64,000 nt of DNA from Nigrospora sphaerica (GCA_018287875.1 JAGVVL010000001.1:7378001-7442000); one strand, 5' to 3'; shown: positions 23,400 through 35,765, counted from the first letter of the stretch. A program made the numbers and translations. Notes: a model not told the origin generated them from the sequence alone.

Positions 23400-24991
23400 A
23401 TGGAACCCCTTGCACGCTCAGCGGCGTCCGGTGTGTGCCGGAGGTGTCTGAAGCCTCCGGGCGCGAAGGCTGCTTCGAGCTCGCGACCCTTCTCTCATCT
23501 CCCGCTACCGCGCCACCGGCCCTTGGCCTCGAGGCGGCCGATCCCGAGCAAGCACAGTGGTAGCAGGCCCATCTCGCTATTTGGGCAGCGCAAGAAAGAC
23601 GGCGACAATGGCACCACGCTTTTCAGCTCGGCGCCCGGCGCGGGCGACATCTCCAAGCCTCTGGTACTGCGACCAGACGACCTCTTCCACTCGTATACGA
23701 ACTCGCCGATACCCGAAATACGCCGCCGCGCCGCCTTCATAAGACAGCATGCCCTCTGCCCCCACCCTCACCACCGCCCGACCCGTTTGCCGGGCACCCC
23801 CGAGGCAGCGGAGCCGGTAGCTCCGGCCGCGCACCAGGCCGCCCCTGCGCACGTGGATTTTGAGTGCCCTGACTGCGGCATACCGGTCTACTGCAGCGAA
23901 CAGCACTGGGCAGAGGACTACGAGGCGCACCTGCAGATCTGCGACACGTTGCGCCAGATCAACGAAGACGACCACGATCTGCGCTCGGGCAGGTTCTTCC
24001 CCGAGTTCGAGTACGCCGGACCGCAGATAGAAGAGGCTGTTGTCAACATGACCAACTGGGATACGTTCCTGTACACGAGGCAGTTTCAGGCCATCAACGA
24101 GGACCGCAGTATGCGGCAGGTCACCCGGCTGCTAACCTACCCTCTCACCATTGGAAGTATTCTCCACGAGCTGAGCCCTTACAGCCTCCGCCGGGGTGGC
24201 CGACTCACCCCGGAGGGCTTGAAGAGCTTCAGTGCTTTGCGGTACACCCTGCACCCGCCCAAGACGGGCGGAGGTGAAGGCATCCAGGGGCTGCGGCCCG
24301 AGGCGCCGCCGGTGCGGATTTTCATTTTGGGAGCTCGTGCCGAGTCGTCGCTGCCCAGAAACGTCTGGGTGCAGCTCGCTCACCTCTTCCCTAGAGGCAA
24401 ATTCCACCTTATATTTATCGGGCCCGAGAGCATGACAAACCGCGACGATGAGTTCCCTTTACCGCCCCGCACGCCTTTGAATCCGTTCAGGGCCGTCGTG
24501 GAGGACCGAGTTTGGCCAACAATGAAAATATCGACAATCGTGGACTACTACCATACGATCCACAAGACGGGCCAGTATTATCCCTACGACCCCTATTTTG
24601 ATTGTTTCGTTCTCTTTCACCCGGGCCTCGGTCACCCGGCCAGCTCTCACGAATGGGCCGAGACCATCCCGCAGCTTCTTGAAACCAAGGCGCCCATCAT
24701 CGCGACTGGGTACACACAGTACGACATGGAGAGGGATATTGCCTGGGTTAACAAGACGTGCGGCGGCGAGTTCGACATGCTGATGGAACCTGGAGAGAAC
24801 ATCTTCCGGAGTCTTCGCTGGGACCTCAATGACCTCGACCCGCAGGACATCACCTGCGGCAACTGGGGTGTCTGGGCCTTCCGAGGCAAGCGGTAAGTCG
24901 TCGCACGGAATGCGGCCCCCTCCCCTTCCCCCGGACCACGGTACGCTAACAATGCACTAGATACGAAGCTATGTACAAAGACAGCGAGTAG
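23400..24991 (+). CDS. MSS51: Mitochondrial translational activator Mss51 (MYND-type zinc finger)
   Basis: Two exons, 23400-24892 and 24961-24991 (68-bp intron, GTAAGT donor, GCTAAC branch, CACTAG acceptor), 507 residues. The last exon is only 31 bp and encodes YEAMYKDSE. The N-terminus is basic and Ser/Arg-rich, fitting mitochondrial import. A MYND-like zinc site covers about residues 115-180: an early Cys/His cluster (CPHPHH), then ECPDCG, YCSEQHW, H and C in AHLQICDTL. The rest is the Mss51 core (DDHDLRSGRFFPEF, MTNWDTFLYTRQF, LTYPLTIGSILHELSPYSLR). In yeast Mss51 activates COX1 mRNA translation and couples it to complex IV assembly; the filamentous-fungal homolog is expected in mitochondria, but its exact target is inferred. 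Confidence 0.9.
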
Positions 24992-25829
24992 AAGGAGTTG
25001 CGAGTTTCCGTGGTCGGGTGTAAAGTCATGCAATTTAGAAGATGTGCCTACTTGCCCAGGACTTCCCCCTCGATGTACCTCGAAGGAGCGGGCGGGCGTC
25101 TGCACGTGGTAGCTTGTATAGTTTCGGTCCGCCTGGGTTGACCGTAGCTAGGGTAACGGCTGTTAGGGCTTCGGAGGACGTTGTTCCCAAGCTGCCCCCA
25201 GTGGACGATGATAACGGCCGTCGATAATAAGCCCCATCGTACCTGAGGCATGCTCCTGGGCACCTCGCTGCTGGCTTCTTTGCGAAGTAGGAGTGGTACG
25301 ATGCGCAGAGTGCTAACTGATAAATCTGCCTGAAGCTCATAGGCAAAGACTACGTGTGCTTATGCATGCACTAGGGACGTGTGTATGATGCAGGTCGTAC
25401 CGCGAGGGCTTATATTACATGTACGTCTTTTACTGTCTTTAACGGGCGGGAGTTGTGGTGCACGTACCTCCGGTTCGCGCCGCTGTCCCCCCACTTGCCC
25501 AAAGCTCTACAACTACATGTCATGTACCTACCAATTACGACTGGATCCTGCTTGATAGCAGTGCAACCCTGAATCAACTTCCGCCATCATCTAGACCATC
25601 TGCAGCAACGCTTTCCCACATGAACAGCTGGTCTTTAGTCTCCCCGACCGAATATTGAGACTCATGATCGCTTGCTCCGCGGCTGCCAGCGTATCGTTAA
25701 GCCCCCTGCCGCTTGCGCCGTGGTCTGGCTCGGTCATGACGACCACCCCGTAGCGACACCTACTTTACGGCTGGTAGGCTGGCCTCGCGAGGTTGCCCCC
25801 TTACGGCGGAACCGGCCTCTGCCGCCGCG
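24992..25829. other. Gene-free spacer between MSS51 and the PXA-domain gene
   Basis: About 840 bp between tandem plus-strand genes. It carries the MSS51 3' end and the promoter of the PXA gene. No coding signal was seen. Confidence 0.4.
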
Positions 25830-28800
25830 ATGACGACGAACCTGGGGCCTCCCGCGACGTCGAGTGCCGCCGCACGACCGACCAGCATCGCGTTCCCCGC
25901 GGGTCCCGACAGCCCTTCCCAGGCAGCCTCGCCACGACCGCCGCCACAGCAACGACGCAGCGTCAGGCTAGCATCGGCCGACTTTCTATCTGACAGGGCG
26001 ACGATAGCCCTCGTCCGGCGCATCCTATGTGCACAGCACACGGCAGACCGAGGGAGAAGCTCGCCCGCCCCGATCGAGGAGCTGCTCCCTCCGCTAACGA
26101 GTCGGAATGATGTGGACCTACAACTGTACGCGCTTCTGTCCATCGTCCTCCGGGACTATGTGCAGACTTGGTACTCCAAAATATCGCCCGACGAGACCTT
26201 TGTCGCCGAGATTGTGCAGACCATCGCTCATTGCACTCGGGCTTTGGAACAGAGGCTGCGGAAGGTCGACTTGGAGAGCCTGTTGTTGGACGAACTCCCT
26301 GAGTTGCTGGATGCACACGTAAGAGGTTTGTTGTTCAGTACTCGTGCCACATGCCAAAATCGCCCTCCCCTTCCCACCTCTCTCCTCCAACGTATGAGTC
26401 TATTAGGGGTTGAAAGACTAAGCCGTCACTACATAGTATACCGCACAGCCAAGGCCTCCATGACACGACCTCCCATCGAAGCAAATGTTCGGGACATCTA
26501 CCATTCATTGTGTCCACTGCCGGCCCTGTCCCCGGTGCCCAAAGCCGATGATTCCGGGACCACCAAGCAGCAGGCAAATAATGAAGCCGCATACCGCCAG
26601 TTGCTGGTCCAAGGCGTGTTGGCACTGCTCCTGCCCACTGAGGATTTGGAGAACGAGTGCTTGACATCACTAGTCGGCCAAATACTCTCGGAGCTCATCA
26701 TTGGCAACCTCATCATCAACAAGCTTTCTGAACCGTGGCTCTTGTGGGAAATGTTCATCATCTTAACGCGAGTTGCCAAGAAGGGTGATACGGCGAATAC
26801 GACTCCTGACTCCACTGAGCAGACGGAATCTGCGAGCCCCTGTGCCACGCAGACCATCAACAGTCGAGGCCTCCCTGGGAACCAACAAGCCCGGTCCATC
26901 CAGCGGTTGTTCTGGGCTGCGGTCCAGTGGCTGTTCTTCGTGGTTAGCTCGATGCGCATCGTCGTCAATACCGTTGTCACCTCGCGAGCATTACCGCCGA
27001 GACCTGTACCGGTTCTTAAAAGCAGGCAAAAAACGATGGGAGACGGTGGCGGGAAGGAATCGTACCAGCCCCCGCATGATCTCGAGACGCAGCCCCAGCC
27101 AACCAAGGTTCCGATCGCCGCGTTCAGTCTCTGGCCATGCATCGCGAACCTGCTCGAGATGGATGCTCGCATGCCTTGGCTCAGGGCCGCCCTCTCCATG
27201 GTGCAATGGGGAGCGATGAGAGGCCCCGGGATGCTCGCTGGGCATGACGGTGTCATCGACAGGTAGGCCAACCATTTCCTCTGTCGTCCCCCTTACAAGG
27301 CGGAACCCATCACTCCGCGTGGGGCCCAGGTCACGAGACACGTTGCCTTCCACTCAACGTCCAGAAGCGGCCTGTCTCGTAAGTGCGAAGGCAGGATCCA
27401 AGCCAGCCCCCCCCCCCCCCCAGCTCCTGCGCCGGGTTGTTCACGAGAGCCCAGAGAAGTTCCGATAGCGGCCGCCGCTTGCCGGTGTCGCAGGGCGGGC
27501 TCTCCTGAAGCGCGAAATTGTGAGAAGGCGATCCAGATGTCGGCCCCTCTATCGACGGGGCTATACAGGCCAGGAAGAAGGTGAAGCCACACCACCACCC
27601 CACACCGCCAACAACCCTGAGAGACCAATGATGGTTGCTAGCAGGCAGACCTCCATCCGATTGCTCGATAAACGGGCGGGGCTGATCCGGTCAGCACGCC
27701 CTGGCCTGTGGCTGGCCATACCCAGGCCCTGTTTAGGCGCCCAGCATTGTCGAGAGCGTGCTCCCGATCTCTTGTCAGCATGGACCAGCACGCCAATCAG
27801 GGTCTGATGCAACATTACGGCTACGCGCTCTTCCTTGGCACCGCATAGCCCCACCCAGCAGCCCGCGTGCCGTCGTCCGCGGCTCCGCCGAGCACAGCCA
27901 AGGCTTCAGGGTTGGGGCCCTCGGGCAACGACAAGATCGTCGCCGGGGCCGGTCTAGCGGTGTCTTCGCACTCGATAGTTGTCGCTGAAAGCCTGGCCTG
28001 CCTGGCAGGTTGGGCAGGGACTGCGGCACGGGTCAAGCCATCCGGGCACACCCGCGCGCAAAACCTGCTCTTCTCAGCCGCGCTCGGCTTTCTATCATTA
28101 ATGACGGAGTCGTGCGGAATCAGCCGGGGAGCTTGGCCCAGCACCACGGTACATCGACCTCACGGGCGTCGCGATAGTCTGGGCACGCCGTCCCGGCCCA
28201 TGTACAGCCATATAGCCTGATGCCGGCCGGGGAGCTCACACCTCCCCGGCTGGTGCGCCCAATCGCGGACGTGCCTCTCTCTTGGCTGCCGCGGCCCAGA
28301 CGGCCAACATCGCCTCGGTTGTTGGTATGTGGCTGCGTCGAGTCCCCCTGGTTGTCCATGCGGACAAACGGCCGCCCTTCCTCCCAGCCGCTGTCGTGCC
28401 TCCCCCCAACCACGGCGATACGGCCCTGCATGGGCCATCGTCCATCCTTGATCATGCATTGTCGTCATATCTAGGTCGACTGCAGTTGGCCGGGGATCTT
28501 TGCCGGAACACCATGTGGTGCAGGAGGATTCTGCATTAGGTTTCATTCGATATCTGCGGACAAGGGGCTGCTTGCTCCATTCGCCCTTCGTCTTTCTTTG
28601 ACGTCGCCAGACGGAAGCCCGTGGCGTGGATCTGGGCGCGCGCACATACGCATCCAGTACCGTTGCACATTATGGCGATTCCCACCCCAAGATACGGAGT
28701 GGCACTAACACTTGCCACCCTCGCAGACTGCTCTCCCATCACATCCAGACGCGCCTGTTAGACCCCAGTCTCCTCCCCCAACTGCTGCGCACCGTGCGCG

Positions 28801-29537
28801 GTGCCGTGTTTCCCAACAATGCCCAGGGCACCTCCAGCCTGGTGGCCCCCTCATCCGACGAGGAAGTGGCAGCCCTTCGCCGCCGCTGTGCTCGCGCCAT
28901 CTGGGCGCTTGTGCCACGGGCAGTGGGCCGTATCTACTTTGGCAGCCTCTGGGCGTCCGCCTTTCCCACCGCAGCCGCAGCCGCCACCGCCGCCCCCTTC
29001 TCGGTCTCCTCGCCAACGTCGCAGATTGGTACGGTTCCTGGTCTGGTTGAGGGTAACGCCAGGGTTTTGGTGTCTTCGAACGCCAGCAGTCCGCCTGCCA
29101 CTCGAGACGGTTCCGGGCCTGCGCCGCCTGGATCCTCGTACGCGTCCGGGGCAGATGAGCCCGCTCAAGCCCGGCTTACTCAATCAGGCAGTGTCAGGCA
29201 CCAAGGAAACGCAGCGGCGCCCACGGCGGCCCCTCTTAGCCGGCAGCATGAGCGGGGCCGCAACCCTAACGTGACAGCGGCCGCTACCAATGACACCAGT
29301 GACACAGAGGCCACGGTCCGTGGCGAAGGCATGGCCAGTGCGGGCCAGCAACCGTTGGACGACCGTGATGAGCACAGGATCTTATCCGAAATTGAAACGG
29401 GCATTCTGGACGTCTTCTCGGATGGCTACTGCAACAAGCACCTTATGTACAGTATACTGGAGCTGGTTCTTGTGCGCCTCATGCCCGAGTTGGCCGAGAG
29501 GGGTGTCATTGACTTATGGGAAGAACGGCTAAGTTGA
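25830..29537 (+). CDS. PXA-domain (sorting-nexin-associated) membrane-traffic protein
   Basis: Three exons, 25830-26325, 26437-27262 and 28727-29537, giving 710 residues. Intron 1 (111 bp, GTTTGT donor, CATAG acceptor) is 3n and stop-free; removing it gives LDAHVRVYRTAKASM, the expected family reading. Intron 2 is 1,464 bp (GTAGGC donor, CACTAAC branch, CGCAG acceptor) and joins HDGVIDR to LLSHHIQTRLLDPSLLPQLL without loss of frame. The PXA domain covers about residues 40-420 (RNDVDLQLYALLSIVLRDYV, LTSLVGQILSELIIGNLIIN). Later come a conserved ALRRRCARAIWALVPRAVGR block, an Ala/Pro/Ser-rich linker and a conserved tail ending LWEERLS. PXA proteins (fission yeast Pxa1, SNX13/14/25 relatives) act in endosome or vacuole membrane organisation. 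No PX or RGS domain is seen, as in many fungal members. Exact function unknown. Confidence 0.85.
27263..28726 (+). other. Exceptionally long (1,464-bp) intron in the PXA-domain gene
   Basis: It begins GTAGGC and ends CACTAACACTTGCCACCCTCGCAG, with the branch site at normal distance from the acceptor. The flanking exons join in phase 2 to give continuous conserved protein. The interior has stops in all frames at short spacing, a poly-C run at 27407-27421 and no recognisable protein. It is as GC-rich as its surroundings. Confidence 0.7.
27407..27421 (+). repeat. Poly-C run inside the long PXA-gene intron
   Basis: Fifteen consecutive C residues (AGCC then C-run then AGC). Its length could be mis-sequenced, but it lies in an intron, so no frame depends on it. 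Confidence 0.8.
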
Positions 29538-31831
29538 AGCGCCCTTTCCCCCCGTTTTCGTTTCTTCCATCTGCTTGGCCTTCCAGCCTCTTGTGTAGCC
29601 ACCGATCCCGGCTTTGGGACCATGCTCGACGGGGTGCGCGCGCGCGCGCGCGTGTGCCCAACAGGGGTCAGGTACACGGCAAGTCGTACGTTGCGAAGTC
29701 GCACGGCAGGAGGAACCGAGAGGGCTGACGAAACAGCCGCGGTGCGCACTTTTTTTCGCCGCAGTGGCCTGGCCGTGTTCGCCCCATCTTTGGAAGCGAG
29801 AGGACTGCATAGAGATAGAAAAACACACGCATCCAACACGGCGAGAAAGAGAGAACATCTCCACAGGTCTTACATAATATGGGGCAGACGAACCAGGATC
29901 GGAACCGGCCAACGGAACCCCCAGTGGCGTTCTTCAGGGCCGCCGGCCCCGGTCCATCTTTTGCCCCCTCGCGCCGTGATTCGCCTCCAGCCCGGCGTCC
30001 ATGAAGAAGAAGGGGAAAGAGGGAGGGAAAAAAAAGAGGGGAGGAGGGCCTTTGCCTCTTTGGGCCCCGCCCGCGGCTTGGGTTGGGTACCCAATCCGAT
30101 GCAACGCCGTGATGCCGTGTGACAGAGCCGGAACCAGCGACCGACCGCGCACGGTTTAGTGGCATTATATTGGGAAGGGGGGTAAGAACTGGCCAGGCAA
30201 AGTGTCCCCCCCCTTTCGTTAATAAGTGGGTTGTTGAGGCTTAATGCCTGTGAAGGCTCATTTCGTCGTATCGTCTGACCGGGGGAAAGCGATACTTGAG
30301 AGGGGGGGGGGTACGTACTTAGGTACCTCTATGGGACGTAATCGGGCCAGTTCTCCTCTCTTTGTTTTTTATTATTATTCCCCAGTATACACTCTGGCCC
30401 CAACATACGAGGAGGATGGGCGTATGGATGGATGGGTGGTGATTACCGAGAGTACCGCCCAAAATTCAAGAGGGCAGGGGTCCATGACAGACGAGACGCG
30501 AGCAGCTATATCAAGCCCATACGTCGTATGGGGCATTACAGAATCCACACGGAGATCTTCGCCGGGGTGCATAGTAGGGGGCGTGGCTGTGTGGTGTCTC
30601 CCCTGCGCAAGGGTAACATAGCTTGGGCCGCGTTGCGCTTTGGGAAAACGAATCCTTCTTGGACGTGGGCACGAGGCTTTAGGTCGCTATGTACCTACGT
30701 AAATCAATACAGCTGCATACCCACTTTCGCTTGGGGGAAGAGGGTGTGAGGCGAAAGAGCCAAAAGGAGGAGAAAGGGGGGGGTCGCGTGGGCGGCCCAC
30801 GATAGGGACGTGCTATGGAGCACGCCCACCCGGCGGCGCAACACGCCCACATCCGATCAGTAACGAGGCCGGAATGGACCCCCGTAACAGACGAGCCGAA
30901 AGGTCGAACACAAAGTGTTGGCCTACCGACTCGCCCCTCGCCTGCTCCAGCCCCCCTTTTCCAAACCACCTGGCAGTGCCCTGGCCACAACCCAGCCACG
31001 GCGCCGACGGAGACCGGTCTCGTCCAGGCCTCGCGTTGTCCATATGTCCAGCCTCCACTGCAGACAAGCGTACTGGGGAAAAGGGAACACAAAAAAGGAA
31101 TTCGAACTAAAAAATGCCTCCCAGAAACCAGCCGTTGGTTTATTGAAAGAGTGTGGCTGCCCCCATCTCTCCGATGGGCTTCCTCTTCCTTCCGTTCATC
31201 CTTGCGTCGTGAGGTATTCCGGGATCCCTCCTGTTGGCCCGCCTGCCTCGTTCTTACTGGGTTGTATACATCGACCAAAGGGCCGGGGAATACAAAAGCC
31301 AGCGGATAGTTTTTTCTTTTTCTTCGTCCGTAATTGCGTGAGCGGGACAATTCTTGCGTGCTAGTGAAGAGGTTGATGGTAATGCAAATACAGTTGAAAG
31401 CGCGTTTGTGCCAGTGGTCTTCTCTCGATCCGGCTTCCTTTTTCTGCTCGACAGTGTTGTCGGCTCCGGTGCGTGGGCGAGGGTATATTGTAAAAAGTGT
31501 TTGGGAAAAAAGTTCGCGGGGGAGAAAACGAAACTCGACACGGCGAGCTGTACATATAGTGATACTTCTTTCTGGCCCAATCGTTGCAAGTGGGCATTGT
31601 AGGGGAACAAACGACCGTGTTGCTGTGTATTAGCCCCTTCCGAGCGGCTTACTCGCATGACCCAGCATCATCGATTGTACCGGGAAACGGTAAGAAAGAC
31701 GACGCCGAACGCCTTCAAAAGGGGTAAGTATGAAAAGTGAAGACACAAGACATGGAAAGGGCGGAAAATATTGAGAAAAGAGAAGGGCAGGATGCGCCAG
31801 TGACGGGCGGAGAGAGGCTGGCACAAGCCCC
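29538..31831. other. Convergent 3' intergenic region
   Basis: About 2.3 kb between the stop of the PXA gene and the stop of the CENP-B-type gene. It contains an alternating GC tract (29634-29653), purine-rich and G-rich runs (about 30008-30048, 30302-30310) and no open frame with recognisable content. Nothing else seen. Confidence 0.4.
29634..29653 (+). repeat. (GC)n dinucleotide tract
   Basis: Alternating G and C over about 18 bp, leading into CGTGTG, 100 bp downstream of the PXA gene stop. Such tracts favour Z-DNA. Confidence 0.75.
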
Positions 31832-33338
31832 TCACCCCGTCATCGTCGCGTCTCTCTGAGCTCCGCCGTCACCAGCCATGAGTTGTGCAGAAGTAACTTC
31901 ATTATCACCTTCGGGGATCCGCGAGAGACCCCCGAGTGGTGTCGAGGTCCCTCGGATTCCCTGGGACTGCTGGTGAAGGCCCAGCTTTTCCGTTAGGCGC
32001 AGTATTGTCTGCACTTCGTCCTGGCTGCCCACGCCAGCGGCCTGTATGTAACTCATGAGAGTATCGGCGGCGCGGCGAGCATCTTCCGAGGTGGGCATGA
32101 TGGGGGAGGCCCCGGTACTCTGAAGAAGAGGCGTTCCCGTCGATCGCAAACTCCCGTTACTTCTGCTACGCTGCAGGGACCGCGGTGAGACGGCCGAGTC
32201 CAAACCAAAACTGACGGCCGACAGCTCCTGGGATGGCGAGTCCATTGCCGAGGATGGGGCGGTGGCTGAAAGGCCGAACCTGGGGGTTTGCGGCTCCGAG
32301 CATGGGGTCTGGGTGAAGTCCAGATCCAATTTTCCCAGCGTCTGGCCTCGTGGGCGCTGGAAATTCGAGCCCGCAGACGAAGCCGTGGACGGGTCGAACA
32401 TGCCCGAGTCGGTATTCGGCGAGAAGGTGAACTGCGATGCCGGGCTGAAGGTTCCAACGGAAAAATTGGAACTGGAAGGGTCCGTCATGGCACTGGACAA
32501 GGAGGTGGTACTTTGCGAATGCGGGTGGCTGTATGCTTTGTCGAAATCGGCAAACGTAGGCGGCGTCTCTCTCTCCTCACTGGGCTTGCGGCTCGCCGGG
32601 GCGGGAAGAGGGGAGGCTTTCTCGGCCGGCGAGGCTGGCGATGCAACCTTGGTACAGTTGGCGCTGGCGGCGGCGTTGGGCGCCTCGCAGGTGGACGAGG
32701 ACGGAGACTCGGCAGCCCGGCGCGTACTGTCGGGGATGGCGGACTCCGAGGCTCTGCGGATAAGGGACCCAGGCCCGATGCTGTGACGCTTCTTGAACTT
32801 CTCGAGCCAGGAGGTCGTGATGATTTTGGCGGGGTTCTCGGAACTGCCGGTCGTGGCGGCGAAGAAAGTCCGAGCCTTGGTCTCCATGTCCTCGTCGCTT
32901 ATGACGAGGCCTTTCTTTTGCTGGTTCTTCAGCCAGTTGAACAGGGTGCGCTCAAAGTCGACGTTCTTGCCCTTGACCTTCTTGACGGGCGAGCTGCCGC
33001 GATCCTCCTGGCGCAGCCACTTGTCCCGGTTGCTGAGCACTTTGGACACGGTACTGGAAAGAGGTTAAGAACTGGGCCTGTTGGCTTCGGAGCATACCGC
33101 CTCACCTTCGCTCAACACCAAACTTGAGCCCGATCTCGGTCTGCTTGCTTTTGGGGTTGTCGATCTGGAACTGGCACATGAGGCGGCGGTCCTCATCCGA
33201 AAGGGTCCGCCGGGGCTGCGAAGTGGTGATGGAGGGAAGCTGCTTCGGCGTCTGTCTCGCCGCCGGGGCCGACTGGGGCGGGATGGCGACGGGCGGCGCC
33301 GAGTAGCGTTGCTGCGGCGGCGGCTGTTGCTGATGGTG

Positions 33339-33381
<43 letters not shown>

Positions 33382-33740
33382 CCCGGGTTCGTGTGCAGGC
33401 TCGGCCAGTTTACCTTTTGCGCCTGCATGATGGGCGTGGGGTGGAGCTGGCTGGGGAAGTGCATGGGCTGCTGGGGCGGATGCGGAAGCTGATTCGGGTG
33501 GTGATGGTGCGGCATGGACGGCAGTTGCGGATGCGGCACGGGCGGCGGAGGCATGTGGCCGGCACCGATGGCCTCGGAGGGCAGGCCGTGTGTGACGGGG
33601 TGCATGTAGAAGTCGCCGGCGTACTCGGGTATCACCATGGTGCTGTACGAGTCGACCCAGTGGTTGCCGGCGTAGGCGTGCTCCGGGCCCAGGTGGCTGG
33701 TGTCCTGGTCCATGCCGGACGAGCTCATCAGTTGGTGCAT
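31832..33740 (-). CDS. CENP-B-type helix-turn-helix DNA-binding protein with polyglutamine tract, no transposase domain
   Basis: Two exons, 33740-33106 and 33053-31832 (52-bp intron, GTGAGG donor, CTTAAC branch), 618 residues. The N-terminus is His/Pro/Gln-rich with a pure 14-Gln stretch. The intron splits a psq/CENP-B N-terminal helix-turn-helix (about 180-230: RTLSDEDRRLMCQFQIDNP; LKFGVERSTVSKVLSNRDKW after joining). The second CENP-B DNA-binding half follows at about 240-310 (NVDFERTLFNWLKNQQKKG, ITTSWLEKFKKRHSIGPGSL). The rest is Ser/Pro-rich with no DDE transposase domain, so it looks like a host regulator derived from, or sharing ancestry with, pogo-type transposases. Expected in the nucleus; targets unknown. 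Start is tentative, since a second ATG lies four codons on. A very long upstream gene-free region may be regulatory. Confidence 0.82.
33338..33380 (-). repeat. CAG/CTG trinucleotide repeat encoding polyglutamine
   Basis: Uninterrupted CTG triplets on the plus strand are read as CAG on the minus strand. They encode the 14-residue Gln tract of the CENP-B-type protein, which continues into a His/Gln/Pro-rich stretch. Confidence 0.9.
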
Positions 33741-35170
33741 CCCGGCGTGCTGCGGCGCGCACAGGCTCGCGCAACGGTCTCGGCGGATGAGGGTCTATCT
33801 GCAAGGGCGGCTTGGAGGGGGGGGGCGTGTCCACGATGGAACTGCGCAGGTGGCGGTTGGTGGTGTATAAGTATACAAGGTCGGGTACCAAGCAACGCCG
33901 GACTGCCGAGCAAATGGGGCTCAGGCCGGCCGCGCTATGGGGACGGAAGGAACTAAGGACGTTATTGAGCGGGAAGGGGCATGCATAATCAGCCCCCCCG
34001 ATCGCTTTCCAGGGGAAGGGGGAAGGAAGGTGGAAGGGGGGAAGAGGGGGGAAGATGGGAAGGGGCGATGTGCATGCAATGCACGCGGCCCAGCACTAGT
34101 CGGATGGCAGCCGTTGCATGCGCTTAGAGGAGCTGCTGCGAGCGGCTGGTCTCGCCGGGGGGACCCGAAGGGTGGAGAGGCAACAGCAGACGGGGTTGAA
34201 AGCACTGCAGGTGCCGAAGCAAGTTGTATGTACGTTGTATGACTGGCTGCTTGTGCAACGAGCGTATTGCGAAGGCGGGAGAGGGTGTGTGATTTGTAAG
34301 TGTAGGTGTGGGTGCGGGTGCGCGTGAGCGTATGGGTGGTAGGCGATATTCCCAAAGAAGGGGAATTCTGGGCGTTTTGTGACCACGGGCTGGGCTCGGC
34401 TTTTTTTTCCAGCCCGTCCGAAGGACTCAGAGAAGACGGGGGAGGACACCGACTAAGTACTTGACAGAAGTAGGAGACCCTGGTATGTAAGACGTATGTA
34501 GGTATACCCAGAAGCAGGCGAGCCCGAGGTGTAGAAGGCGGTTGTTACGGGGCCGGTGTCGAGGGCTGGACGACCAGTTGCATGATGTAGCAAACAAATT
34601 GAGCAGACGAAACCGAGTCCTCCGTCGACGGCGATGATGACGGCGGCGGCGACGGCGTGTTGGCCAACGCAAGGGGATCTGCTGCAGGAGAATAGACGCC
34701 GGCCGCTCTGCAGACAGTCGGCTGCCCAGGTCAAGGTCACGTACGACGAACAGGGAAAGCAGCTTCAGATGCAGCCATGTACGTATATATGTATTGTACG
34801 GCTTGAACGGACAGATGGACCGAAGATGTACTTTAAGCAATGTACGGCCGGTACATCCTTGGGGGCCTGAGAGGAGAGTGAGGCGGAGAGGGGGGATAGG
34901 GAAAAAGAGAGGTAATGTAGCAATATCAGATGCACGGCCGGGCCAGGCGATTCTGAAGGGGTGGGCATCCAGACGCTGGTGGATATGTACCTACTACACC
35001 TACGCCCACATGGTTGTTTGCTCTCGACCAGCAGCAGCAGTAGCGTGTAGTACCATGGAAAGGTAAAAGAGCCTGGTGGAAACCGACACCAGCCTATCGC
35101 GGCGTCAACAATGTCAAGCAGGAGAGAGCCGAGAGGAGTCGAGAGGGGGGAAGGATGGGGGTAAGGGGGG

Positions 35171-35191
35171 TAGGGCAGGGCAGGGCAGGGC
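35171..35191 (+). repeat. Tandem GGGCA pentamers
   Basis: TAGGGCAGGGCAGGGCAGGG: consecutive GGGCA units in the gene-free region upstream of the CENP-B-type gene. Confidence 0.7.
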
Positions 35192-35664
35192 GTGTATGTG
35201 CGCATTCGGGCGTACGCGCGGGGATAGGGATGGGGATGGTGTGAGGGGCGGGCCTTCCATTGAGGGCATCAGCGTGGTAGGTAGGGAAGTAAGCAAGTGG
35301 TCCATACAAGTCATGGCAGCCCGAACAGGGGGGGAGGGAAGGGCAGGGGAGCAGGTAAGAACTATGTACACCCACACAGCTTCAATTTCTACCAGGTATG
35401 ACGAGAAGCTACCCAACGTACTTATGTACTTACGTACTACTGTGTAATACGGATCTCAACCAGCCTGAACGGGGGACCGGCTCCCAGCAGGGTTAACTGG
35501 ATCTATGAAAGAGGGGGCGCCAAGGACGACAACCTGATCGAGGTGACTGGCAGACAAATACTCATGGCAGAGGATAGGAGGTGAGGGAAAGATAGTAAGG
35601 AAAGAGAGGAAGATTTTGGGGGTGGGAGTGTGCTAGTGTGTGATAGAGAGCGAAAGAGAAAAAG

Positions 35665-35690
35665 AGTGTGTGCGCGCGCGTGTGTGAACA

Positions 35691-35732
<42 letters not shown>

Positions 35733-35765
35733 TATGTGTGTGTGAATGTATGTGTGTGTGAGAGA
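35665..35765 (+). repeat. (GT)n microsatellite with interruptions
   Basis: GTGTGTGCGCGCGCGTGTGT leads into a pure TG run of about 15 units, then TGAATGTATG spacers and further TG runs, and passes into GAGA-rich sequence. Clear dinucleotide microsatellite. Confidence 0.9.

Noticed and set aside
26498..27271. 257-codon minus-strand frame opposite the PXA-domain gene
   Set aside because: Antisense of conserved coding sequence, with no family features.
33081..33956. 291-codon plus-strand frame and a 232-codon minus-strand frame over the polyQ region
   Set aside because: Both are frame shadows of the CENP-B-type gene; the CTG repeat keeps several frames open as poly-Leu or poly-Ala.
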